The notes under the pieces are model-generated. The model had not been told where the DNA came from, searched no databases, and saw nothing but the letters and a program-made list of their open reading frames with translations. A program made the position numbers and the translations under genes. Shown in pieces: positions 22,226 to 33,216 of a DNA stretch of 64,000 nucleotides (position 1 is the stretch's first letter; each line of letters starts with the position of its first letter). Source of the DNA: Diplosphaera chodatii (taxonomy: Eukaryota; Chlorophyta; Trebouxiophyceae; Prasiolales; Stichococcaceae); NCBI GenBank assembly GCA_032358165.1, contig JAALGY010000057.1, positions 558,001 through 622,000 of the forward strand. Direction: 5' to 3'.

Positions 22226-25200
22226 CTAGGGTAGGTATACAAAGTCGTCACCGGCCCCACGCCGCTGTGGAGGCCCAGGTCTTCGGCCACGACCCCTGCC
22301 GCCGCCGCCGCCGCCACGTCCCCCACTGATTGCGCCCAGTGCAGTCTCCAGCTCCTCCTGCGGCACATCGGCACGAACGTGTGCAAAGGGGCAATCCTCG
22401 CCCTTGCGGCAGCCGACGGGCGTCTGCCAGAACAGGCAGATGCGGCGGCCGCTGACGGGGTCGACCATCGGGCCGCCCCTGGGGCCCCCTGGAGCCTGGG
22501 ACCCGCCGCCGCCGCCCCGCCGCTGATCAAAAGTCCCTTGGTCCCTGGGCGGGGGCCTGCGGCTGCTGTCGCGGCTGTCGAAGCGGCCGGGCCTGCCCTG
22601 GGGGGCATGGATATCCGCCCCAGGGGGGCCGTCCTGGAAGCTGCCACCGCCGGATGCCAATGGCGGCCCAGGCAAGCTCGGGGTAAGCTGCTGCGGCCGC
22701 TGCTGGACAAGCGGCGGGGGCCCGGGCAGCCCTGGCGGCTGCTGCACGAACGGTGGCACTGCCCGAATGGGAGGCGCATGCCCTTGCGCTCCCCTGCCCT
22801 GGGGTGCAGTGCCGCGCCCGCCCGTAGGGTCGCCTCTCCCTGACAACAGCCCGCCACTGCGACCGGGCTGTGGGGCGCCCCTCCCGCCGGGAGGCCCGTA
22901 CCCACCCTGCGGTGGGAGGGGCTGCGGCTGCTGCTGCGGGGGCGGCGCCCCCAGCGGCCTGCCATCTGGACCCAAGACAGGCCGGTATGCTGCAGGGGGC
23001 CCCGGCTGCTGGTGCTGCGGCGGCGGCCGCTGCTGCGCCCCTCCGAACAGCGGGGGCTGCGGCTGATGCTGCGCTGGCCGCGGTCCACCCTGTAGAGGGT
23101 ACCGCTGCTGCTGCGGCTGTGGCTGATTGCCAAACTGAGGTGGCCCACCCTGGGGTGGCGGCCCCAAAATCTGCTGCTGCGGCGGCGGCGGCCGCTGCGC
23201 CAGCGCCGACACCGCCGGCAGCAGCTGCTGCAGCTGCTGCAGGGCCACCGGCAGCTCCAGCGGCGGCGTCAGCCTGGCCGCCTGCTGCTGGTGCGGCGGC
23301 GGGGGTAGCACCACGCCTGGCTGCTGCAGCGGCGGCGGCTGCTGCTGTGGTGCGGGCTGCTGTGAGGGGGGCGGCTGCGCAGCGGCAGGCGCGGGTGCTG
23401 CACCGGCCACGGCAGCGGGGACCTGCAGCAGGGCACAACGGTAGGGTAACCTGCAGCAAGGCGGCCGCAGCTGCGGACTAGAGCACCATTATGCTGTGGC
23501 GCAGATTCCATAGGGCTGTTGACACATGCTGTAGGCATGCCGTTCAGCTGTCCCGCAGAACCACACTTGACATGATGTCAGGTGTGACCTTGCTCGAGCT
23601 GGCTGAATGGCATGCGTCATTGCTGAATGCAGCGTGCTCTGGTCGCAACACATTGCACATGTAGGAAAGTCCTTCCACGTGCATAAGCAGCTGCAGCGCA
23701 CCTGCAGCGGGATGTAGCAGCGGGGCGGCGCGTCGGGCCGCATGTCGGCCGGGTACACGGGCGGCTCGGTCGCGTCCCCGCCGCTGGGGGCCCGCGGCCG
23801 CAGCCGCTGCCGCATCGCCTCCTCCTGTTTGCAGCACATAGGGTCACACATTGAGCCCATGGCACACCATTGCTTCTTCACATCTGCTTGCTTACTGTAA
23901 GTGGTACAGTACAGTGAAAGCAAGTTGCAATTCGAGACGAACAACCAGGTTTGCCATCACAGTCGTTCTCAAGGCACTGAGTCCAGCAGTCCAGGGCATG
24001 ACATTCGCAAGGCCATGGCCAAGCGGTGGGTGCTGCATACAGAGGGACGCAACCCGGCTTCAAACAGACTCACGTGCGCCTCCAGGCTGTCCTGACCGCA
24101 GGCCCACCCCGTAGCCGGGTCCAGCGGCTGCGACGGCGGCGGTGGGATCCACGGCATGGTCGGCCGCATTGCCTGGAAGCGCTCATTGAACGCCTGCTGC
24201 GGCCCCACCTTCAACAGGCACTTTGATGGGCTTAGTGCTCGCTGATAGATGTCGCATGAGCAACAGTGATGCCTGTGCTGCACATGTGGGTGAAGAAGGT
24301 CACACCTGGAAGTACGGATGATGGATCGGCTCATCTGCAGACTCAGCTGAAAGCAGGCAGAAGGTGCCGAGGGTACAAGTGCCGCTCACCTCTTCTACTT
24401 CTGAGGCGCCACCGGCCAGGCCCCGGCCCCGAAGCGCGGCCGCCTCGCTGAGGTGCTCCTGGCGGGCGGCGGACTCGAAGCCCGGCGGCGGCGGAGCCGC
24501 TTCCATTGCTTCCGCCGCTGCCGCCGCCTCGTCGCCCTCCGCCCATTCCGAATCCGCCCGCACCGCCACAGGCGCATCGTCCTGACATACGGCAGGCGAC
24601 ATGCTATAAGATGTGCTGCAAGGTGTGGCACCGAACACCCAACCATATGGAGGGAGTGCAATACTTGCTGAGGGGCGAAAAAGGGCGGGCCTACGTATGA
24701 GCTTCTGCTCCCCAATCATCCAGTCACAAGCTGATGACGCTGCGGGCGGTGGCAAACGAGGGGCACCTTGTGGAAGTAGCGGATGTGCGCCAGGGCGTCG
24801 TCGGCCACCCAGCGCAGGGACTTGGCCTTGGGCTTGCGGGGCTCCGGCGGCGGCGACGGGACTCTGGAGGCGGCCTCAGCGGCACGGCCGGCAGCGCCAG
24901 ACGCCCAGCGCGACATCGCCGCGACTGATGGCAGCGAGCCCAGCCCCGTGCCCAGTCCACCTGCGATACATGGTTGCGGTTTCAGGGTCGACATCCTGCG
25001 TGACCGAGCTGTGAGGTTGGCAGTATCAGAAGCGCAGCAGGTCTGGCTGTTGACAACGAGCAGCCTCATAGACACGGCTGCATACGGTTCAAAACACATC
25101 ATCTCTTGCGGCACACTGTTGCACCAGCATTGTCTGTTCTGATTGAGTTGCGCCAGCAGCATTAGATCGCTCACCAATGCGTGTCCTGCCGATGGGGGTC

Positions 25201-28200
25201 GTGGCCAATGCGGCTGGCTGTGAGCTGGCTGGTTGCCCCGGTGCCGCCGCCTGGCCTGCCGCCTGCCTGGTGTCCGCTGTTGGCTGGGGACCGTTGTCCC
25301 CCCGCGCCGCTGCAGGATGCACAGCAACCCAGGTCATGTCCTGTTGATCAGCTGCACTGGGGAGGTTTGAAGGCCAATAGTTGGAATGAACCAGGTTGGA
25401 AGAAATCCACTGAGCTGACTGCACACCCCTACTCATCCACCCCCTAAGAGGTGTGCAGCGGGGTGTGCAGTGTCAGAAGCAAACCATCGAGACAAAGATA
25501 CGCCTTACGTTGGGAATCACTCTCCTCGTCGCTGGTCGGAGCCGGCGGCACTGAGGGCGCCTCTGCAGCCGCCGAGCGCGCCGCTGCAGCGGCAGCGCCG
25601 AATGGGTCCATCCCTGCAGCAGCATGGACTTGTCTGGGAGCCGACAGCGCAGGCTGACACAGTTGACAGATCGGTGCTCCTGCAGCCCTGCGACTCGCGG
25701 AGCTGCAGCAGCCAGCAGGGCAGCAGCTTCGCGATGCGCAGCCGTGAGGTATGAGAAAGAAAAAAAAGGAAACAAACCTGCGCCGAGCTGGGTGCGGCCG
25801 CGGGGCATGGCCCGGGGCGAGGCGCCGCCGCTGCTTCCTGCTGCCTCAGTTGGGGTGCCGTCACCGCCGGCCGTGGGCGAGCGGCCGCCGCCCATGCGCG
25901 GGTCCATGTCCAGCACCTTCACGCCGCCGCCGCCCGTCTGCACCTGCACAGCACAAGCTGACAAGGATGAGCGTCTGCAAGGACCACGCTACTGCTGCCC
26001 GTCTGCACCTGCACAGCCGAAGCTGACGAGGATGAGCGTCTGAAGGAACCCAGCCAAGGCGTTCTGCGTGTCGGAAGGCAAGTCCACCAGCGTGAACCAG
26101 CTGTGCATGTGCTGGAAAGACCCATAGGACGATCAGGCATTCGAGCCAATGCGCCAAGCAGCGAGGCAGCCGTGCCTGAGCAGAGCCCAGCGTGAATCTG
26201 CCAATGCGCCTGCAATGTACAGCCCAGTAGAACAGACTGGTCGACGACACTGGGCACCAGCATGGCAGCACCTTGCGCAGGGTGGCAGCGGAGGGTCGGG
26301 GCTGCGTCGGCGCCGCCGATCGGAACATGTCGGCGTCAGACACCGAGACCCGCTTCGTGCCTGCCTCCTGTTGCAACATATACAGCGCGTCAGCCAGCTG
26401 CAGCAGTACCCTGCCTACAATGATGTGGTCGCCAAATGGGCACGACAGGTGCCCAACACGAAGCACAGCGCCACGGCACTGCAGAAATGCCTGCACCAGC
26501 ATGTGCATCTGCAGCATGAAACATGTCGGCGAACTGCTGTACCTGACCACCAGCACCATCGTCGGCGCGTGCACGCTTCGCATCTGGCTCCGCTGCGCCG
26601 CCCTCTCTGCAGCGCGTGCACAAGGGCCAAAGTTGGGCAGGGACCAGTCCAGGAGTGTCAAACACCACTTGCTGCATGAACTGCACGGTGAATCCAGGGG
26701 CCAGTCGGCAGACTCACCTGGCCCGTTTGGCTGAGTCCTCAGCTCCGCCGGTATCAGCAGCAGCAGCGGGCTTCTCTGCCTCGACACTCTTCTTCCACTT
26801 GGCCACCAGCGCCGATGCCGGCTGGTGCAGCTGCTCCAGGGGCAGCTTGCGCACCTTCATCACCTGCATAGTGCACCAGCAGCGGATCAGCACCCAGGAA
26901 GAGGAAGCTCGAACACCCAGCTTGCACACAAAATGCATGTTGCACCTCCTTTTTTTGGGCACTATCTCCTTGTCTTGGGCACCACACATGACTAATCACA
27001 GCATAGTGCCATAACGACTAGTCCGACGTTGCAGTTCACATCACAGACAAGTTCAGGGTATGAGGGCCTGCTGGCATGCTGGCGTGCGATGGTGCATGCA
27101 CATCTGCATGCTCAAGCTTGGTTGTGCTGCTGTGCCCCTTTCGTGTTGTTGTACATCTTGTCAGCAGGACCACATGTCTCAGGGCCATTTGGCAGGACTT
27201 TCCATGTGGACCATGTAGCAAGCCTCAGGTGCTTGGGTGTGCTCACGGTTTTGCCAATGCCCGCGGATCTCAGGGCCTTCATGCCGATGGGCAGCCCATC
27301 GAGGGTCGCCAGCACATCCGCTGCAAACTTTGCCTTGCCAGCAGTCGCTGCTTCCAGCAGCCAGGCGCCCAGGGTGGCAACGCCTGCGCCGTCTGCTAGC
27401 CCCGCTTTGGCGATGGCACTGCTGAGATCTATCACCCGAACCTGCAGGGTCAGCAGAGTTGTTGCATCTTCAGGATGACCTACCTCTACCAAGTTCATGC
27501 AGGATTTGTCACAGTGCAGAGGAGCCTGCAGACCCTCGCAAGCTGCACCGGTGGTGGAGCGGGAAGGTCTGACGCATAACTGACATTGCATGTCGTCTTG
27601 CTGGAGCGCCACATGGTCTTCGTAATGGATGGGCAGCTTCTGCTTTGCCATCCCTATCAATGATTGGTATGCATGCATGCACGTAATTGGTATGCATGCA
27701 CTGAGAGACTGCGATCTCACCAGCAGCTTGCGCTGCTCGAGATCCTTCGCATGGCCGGCCATCAGCTTTTCGAGAGCCACCACCCGCTTCGCACTCTCCA
27801 CACCCCCTGCGCATGCGTACATCAAGCGGTGCTGAGCACACGCATGCTCTGCAACACCTGTATCCTGGCCATTGCCTATATGTGTCATGAGCCACCCCAT
27901 CGGGACTCGGCAATCTGCCAACCTGAGCGTCCCAGGATGGCCTTGAGGCCGCGGTAGAAGGGCGTGTCCGGCTCGGGAATCTCGTCAGCAGTTGGTGTTC
28001 CCGCACGCCTGGCCGCCGCAGCAAAGCCGGCAGACACGGGCGGAGACGCTTCGCCCTGCAACAGAAGTTGTTGGAACACCTGAGGAACCAGCTGGGACTG
28101 CTCCAGGTGTGTGTGCTGCTGCAGCAAGGCACGACACCGCAGCCGCCTACCTGGCGGCCCACTGCTTGGTGCCCAAGAATCAGATGGACTACAACGGCGA

Positions 28201-29207
28201 GCAAGACATGTCCTGAAGCAGAGAGCAGGTTCTTCGCTCACCCGCGCACGCGCCTCGGCCTCCTGGCGGGCGCGCACCGTGAGGCATGCCTGCTTCAGCT
28301 GCGGGTTGACGCAGGTGTGGCAGTGGCCGCAGCGCTCCGACCTGTGCAGGTGCATGCAAGATGACGCCAGAGGCGATGACCATCATGTGGTCTGTGTGCA
28401 CATTGCATGGATACATCTGTATCAAAATGCCTTCACAGCAACTCAAGACTCTCACAGAGACACAGTCTGATGCCGTGCAGGGGGAGCATGCAGTAGCGCT
28501 CACCGCTTGATCTTGGGCAGCGTGTAGGTTTTGGACTTGCCCGAGCCAGGGCGCTCCTTCCCGCTGCCGCCGCTGCCTGGTCTGACAGGGGCGTTCGCCT
28601 CTGCGGCTGAGAGCATGCTGTCCGTTCTTTGGCGCTTTGGCGGCTTCGCTGCAGGGCTGGGCGGCTGGCCCGCTGAGTCTGCTGCATCGAGTGAGCCATT
28701 CCGTAAGCCGAGAGGACGATCATCTGAATCTTCGTCCGAGGCTGCGGCTGCATCACTAACATCGGCAGCTGCAGGGGGCCGCTGGGCAAGCGGCAAGTCG
28801 TCATCGCTGTCTGAACCCCCTGGCTGGTCAGCGGCATTGGCCTCACCACTGTTGCCGCTCCCATTCTGCATCTGGTCGGCGTCCGTGCCTGCTGGGTCAC
28901 CTGCTTCTGCATCTGCTGCTGCGCCGAGATCCATTGCTGCGGCTGCGCTGTCGTCAACAACACCCCTGCTCCCGGGCTGTGCTTCATCACCAGACTCATC
29001 TGGCAGTAGCACTTCAGCATCCTCTGCGGGCTGCGCGCTGGATGCTGCTGCTGGGGCATCGTCCATCTGCGAGCTGGGCTGCGCTATGTCCCCGCCACTG
29101 GCGGCTGCTGCATCTGCTAATGGTCTGTGCAGCGCCTCAGTGCCAGTGTCGACATCCATCGGGTGTGGCAGCTCGCTGGCGGCTGCCTGCAGGCTGGGGC
29201 ATGCCAT
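22226..29207 (-). CDS. PNUTS-like PP1 scaffold with added CXXC zinc finger
   Basis: Exons: 29207-28504, 28341-28242, 28055-27923, 27806-27721, 27441-27247, 26863-26718, 26606-26543, 26367-about 26256, 26100-about 26009, about 25957-25778, 25613-25509, 25351-25175, 24960-24767, 24581-24306, 24208-24074, 23824-23702, 23422-22226. About 1,330 residues. Order: an acidic Ser/Asp-rich region; a CXXC-type finger around 235-265 (RCGHCHTCVNP...KQACL); a TFIIS N-terminal helical domain around 345-440 (LDGLPIGMKALRSAGIGKT, LVAKWKKSV); a PP1-docking site near 740 (KSLRWVADDALAHIRYF), resembling KTVTW of animal PNUTS; a Pro/Gln-rich region; a CCCH finger (CLFWQTPVGCRKGEDCPFAH); and RGG repeats. PNUTS brings phosphatase PP1 to Pol II for termination. 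Splicing around 26.0 kb is uncertain. Confidence 0.82.
25936..26048. repeat. Tandem duplication straddling an exon-intron border
   Basis: On the - strand a unit of about 50 bases (CAGACGCTCATCCTYGTCAG...TGTGCAG/GTGCAGACGGGC) is present at 26048-25998 and again at 25985-25936. Each copy contains an AG/GT site, so one can serve as donor and the other as acceptor, leaving a candidate intron of about 50-65 bases between PNUTS-like exons. Confidence 0.75.
27663..27699. repeat. ATTGGTATGCATGCA direct repeat in an intron
   Basis: The 15-base unit occurs twice, 22 bases apart, in the PNUTS-like intron just before the TFIIS-domain exon. It is typical of the TGCATGC-rich introns of this window. Confidence 0.7.
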
Positions 29208-31049
29208 TGCCGGCGGCAGACGGCATCTGATGGAGCGGCTCGCCAGCATCACCTATGCGAGGCATGGCCAGACGTGAGACTGGTCTCCCTTGATGTGTCA
29301 GCAGATTCCTCAGCTAGGTTGCAGCACTGAAGCTCGAGCCACATAACTGGCTGACCATCCATTGCGCCGGAGCTACAAGGACTGTGTATGACTTTCAATA
29401 GAACATATGCAGAGCTGGATTTTTGTGGTGAATATAGGCATGCAGGCCCCTCCACCAACTATGGTTGGAAAGGTGACAGCTTGAAGTGCAGCACAGCGGC
29501 AAGCTCCGCATTCCACATGCTGTGAGAGGCACACGGACACAACGCTGCTGCAAGCAGCGACAATGCTGATGTGTGCTGCGGTAGGTGCTGTGGGAGCCGA
29601 CTGCCTGATGAACAACAGCACAGGCTATGCATTGTACATCATGGCGGCGGGCGGCAATGCCGTCATCACCACCCACTGCAACCATCTGACCTGTTGGCCT
29701 CGCCCTGTGGCGCTCCGCAACCAGCAAATCTAACGAGGACCAGTCTTAAACTCAGCAGAACGCCTAATCAACATACATTGCTCCCCCCTTCGGACCATGA
29801 TAGCGGCCCACAAAACAGTGCATGCTGACAGCATAGTCGGGACTTCAAGGCGCGAGCGTTGCGTGCGCTTGCACGCGTCAGGATCGCACTTGATTCTGGA
29901 GACGTAGGTGTGATTGATGCGGCTGTGGCGCCAAGCGTGCCGTTGCCGCTAGCGCTCATCAGCCACAGGGCAAGCCCGTCATGCGTGATTGTGCTGCTTG
30001 CGTGATGTGGCGCTCAGCAATTCAGTCGGTAGCCTAGCTTGATGCTGATCTGCTTGCTTGCTCCGTCGCAGCCCAATAAAGATTTGGCCCCAGCCACAGC
30101 TTGTCTGGGATCCGAGTATTTCGTTTGGCGCAGGGCTGCCCTAGCCCTCGCTTCAGCCAGCTGCCCTTCGCTTGTGCATCAACCGCATTCAGCAGCAGCT
30201 CGAGATGCAGGGAATCAGGCAAGTGTGAGGGTTGTCTGCCTTCAGCGACAGGTTCTCAGCCCTGAGGCCCCTTCCGCTGACTGGCAGCTGGCAACCTGCC
30301 CAGCGGCCCAGGGGCGGCCTGTGCAGCCTGTCTCCGATGAGCTTTCGGCAATCAGCTGGTGCTTGCTGGGAGCGGAGCCAACACTACGGTTGCGCAGGCA
30401 GTGTCGACGCCCGTTCGTTGCCGCGAGGACAACAGTGGCCTGTCCAAAAGTCAGCGGAAAGCTGGCAGCTTGGACACTGCGCAGGCACTTTCGAAGTTCA
30501 ATGCTACACTGGAAAGATAGGAAGGGGCACAGTGCTGGCACGGAAGTAGGCGGCTTTGTCAGGTGGCGCCACCGCTGCCCACGGTTGAGGGTTTAACGGG
30601 GCCTCCAGCTGCATCCAGCTGCCAACATGTTGTCACAAAGCGATGCTTTTGTAGCCTGCGGTGAGCGCTCGACCACAACCTTATGATTGGCAGTATTCGT
30701 TGACTCCGATTGCCTGAGGCAGCTCACCGCGGTAGTCTGTGGTAACGTGGTTAAAGGGCAGTCCAGCAGCAAGCAGACAGCATGAGTTGACGCGGCACCT
30801 ATCAGCACAGCACCACAGGCACACAGGCAGCCCAAGCGCTTTCGATTACGCAGAACGCTGAACTTCTGATCAGCACTCGAACACCACAGCGATTGTGTGC
30901 ACATGCCGGTCATCTGCACCGGCTGGTGATGCAGCGGCACGCTGTGCATGCTGGGATTAGCAGTGTGAAGACATCGCAGGCTGCTGTTGGCATATTCCAG
31001 CGCTGCACCCGACACAGGCTTTTGACGTCCCACATCGCAGCAGCAGCGA
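29208..31049. other. Divergent intergenic region with unassigned exon candidates
   Basis: The region holds the promoters of the (-) PNUTS-like and (+) AlkB genes. Candidate (-) coding pieces are about 29959-29791 (ATG-started, MSASGNGTLGAT..., ending at a GTATGT donor), 29370-29265 (ending at a GTGATG donor) and 30220-30034. A further (-) frame near 30870-30593 has a hydrophobic stretch, CLCACGAVLIGAA. The first two could be 5' leader exons of the PNUTS-like gene. None shows a domain. Confidence 0.35.
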
Positions 31050-33003
31050 TGCCCAGCCGTGCTGCTGAGCTGCCAGCAGCTGTAGCGGCTGCACCAGATG
31101 CGCTGCAGGGACAATGCCGCCACATTGGCAGTTCAGTTTCAGCACCACCACCAGCCAACGGAGCGACCGCAGCCCACCAGCAGCCGCCAGGCGCATCGCA
31201 GCAGCCCATGAAGCGGCAGCGGACGGCGCTGAAGCAGGCGACGCTGACAAACAGGCCGCCGCCCCGGGGGTCCAATGTCAGGTCCCGGCGGCAAGGCGGC
31301 AGCAACAGCGCAGCAGCACCTGGCGAGTCCCGTGTTTTGATGGCTGATCCTTCGTCATCACGCTCCGTTGTGGCTGTGCGGGTCATCCTCGAATGCTGTG
31401 GCGCTTGGTTGCTCGAAACATGCTCGATCTGGTGGCCATATGTCATTCAGAAGAGGGCGGCGAAGGCTGGACGGAGCTGGGCGACGGCGCGAGGGTCTGG
31501 TACGGGAAGGGCGCGTGGCCCGCCGCGGACGCCTCGGCCCTCCTCCGCCGCCTGCAGGTCCGCACCGTACCGTCAGCACCGCGCTGCCGATGCATGTGGC
31601 AGCGGGCCTGCCTCTACACATGTTGCAGTGCAGTGGGGCGTTGCAACCTTTTCTGCACTGTGAGCAGCGCATGTTTGGACGGCAATGGTGGCTTGTGGCC
31701 TACCTGCTGCACGACTGAGCCACTGGGGATGCGGGTCACACAGGAGGAGGTGCCGTGGGAGTGCAGGGAGGTGCGCGTCATGGGCCGCACCGTCAACCAG
31801 CCCCGGTGTGCTCTCACAGCAGCAGTACCCACGTGTTGTAGCAGTTGCACGTCACCGTACACAAAGTAAACAATCAGTTCAACTATTTTCCATCAGGTCG
31901 AACCGCTGCTGGGCAACAGCATCAGCCATCCATGGGCTGACTGCGCTTGCAGGCTGATCGCATACATGGCGGATGACCCCTCGCTGACGTACACCTACTC
32001 GTCGCTGCGCCTTACGCCCAGCGCCTGGTCCCCCGCAGCCCGGCAAGTGAAGGTGCGCACTGCTCAATCACGGTCCTGCATGTAGAGGCGGCCTACTGCT
32101 GGTCAGGTTGGGTGTATGTGCTGTTCGTGTCACAGTGTCGTTGGTCAATGGGCACCTGTTCAGTGCGAACCACTCTGAGACCACTCTGAATGCCTCATAC
32201 TGCCTATACTTCTGAGTGCAGATCCTCGCAATTGGCTTGCTGACGAGTCCCCGCATTTCACCTCTATATCAAATGCATAATGGTGCTGCAGGAGGCCCTG
32301 GAGCGGATGGCGGGCGCCAGCTTCGACTCCTGCCTCCTGAACCTGTACCGCGACGGGCGCGACCACATGGGCTGGCACTCCGACGACGAGCCCCTGTACG
32401 GCCGCGAGCCCACCATCGGTGCGTTCCCTTTCATGTCCAAGCACCCCCATGTTGCGACAGCTCCTGTGCACCGCATGTCAGCCCAGCTGCAGAGCTGCGC
32501 TGGGTTTATGACGCATTTTGCAGTCATAACCCACTTGTTGCCATCACATGCTGCAAGCAATCATGTCATTAGACCGCTTGCAGCTGTAAGGCAGGGTTGC
32601 CTGCTGGGTGTTGATGCTGTAGTGATGTTTCTGCTTCCGCAGGCTCCGCTTCCTTTGGCGCCACTCGCGACTTTCTGCTGCGCCACAACCAGCAGCGCGA
32701 CCGCAAGCTGCGGTTCCAGCTCGGCAGCGGCGACGCTCTCATCATGGCAGGTGGAGCCCCAATGCTGTCCTGCTCTCTCGCTCTCTGTGTGTGCAGCCTT
32801 CAAAGTTGCTGGACTGCTGGGCGCCTGCACAGGGCGCTGACTGCTGGCAAAGCTGTGGTGTCAGCGTGTGGCCTGAACAAGTTGTAGTGTGTTTTGTCAC
32901 AGGTACAGCGCAGGACCATTGGATGCATGCGGTGCCCAAGCGGGCGAGGGTGCCGGCGCCCCGCATCAACCTGACGTTCCGCAAAGTCGTGCAACGAGAG
33001 TGA
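31050..33003 (+). CDS. AlkB-family 2-oxoglutarate/Fe(II) dioxygenase (ALKBH2/3-like)
   Basis: Exons: 31050-about 31327, 31451-31557, 31744-31805, 31953-32052, 32292-32418, 32643-32750 and 32903-33003. The catalytic fold is complete. LNLYRDGRDHMGWHSDDE carries the HxD iron ligands, a distal His lies in HAVPK, and RINLTFR holds the 2-oxoglutarate-binding arginines. EVPWECREVRVMGRTVNQPR is the substrate-lid strand typical of ALKBH2/3. These enzymes oxidatively remove methyl groups from bases such as 1-methyladenine and 3-methylcytosine in DNA or RNA. The N-terminal exon encodes a basic, Pro/Ser-rich tail containing MKRQR, a possible nuclear signal. Splicing between exons 1 and 2 is the only unclear junction. 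Confidence 0.9.
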
Positions 33004-33108
33004 AGTGGACGAAGGGATGGGCATTCCCAGCCGCTGCATGGCAACAGTGTTGCTGCGCAGGCTCGCTGTGACTGTGATGTCACGTTGGCTCTGTAGACTA
33101 TTGTATCA

Positions 33109-33132
33109 TATGGCTCAGGTTATGGCTCAGGT
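33109..33132. repeat. ATGGCTCAGGT direct repeat
   Basis: Two adjacent 12-base copies (ATGGCTCAGGTT then ATGGCTCAGGTG) lie in the short gap between the convergent AlkB gene and the acidic gene. Confidence 0.7.
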
Positions 33133-33216
33133 GCTGCATGGCTGCATCAAGTCGCAAAGGCCTCCAGGCTACAGTCACAGATATGTTCTGGATCCTCTAC
33201 GCCATGCCCATTGACC

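Noticed and set aside
22527..23481. Very long alanine- or proline-rich open frames on both strands opposite the PNUTS-like last exon
   Set aside because: They mirror a GC-rich Pro/Gln/Gly-coding exon. Only the frame with the CCCH finger and RGG repeats has domain content.
24306..24389. Short intron (about 43 bases) at a GTGAGC within the PNUTS-like gene
   Set aside because: Too short, and splicing it would shift frame. The open frame continues unbroken through it.
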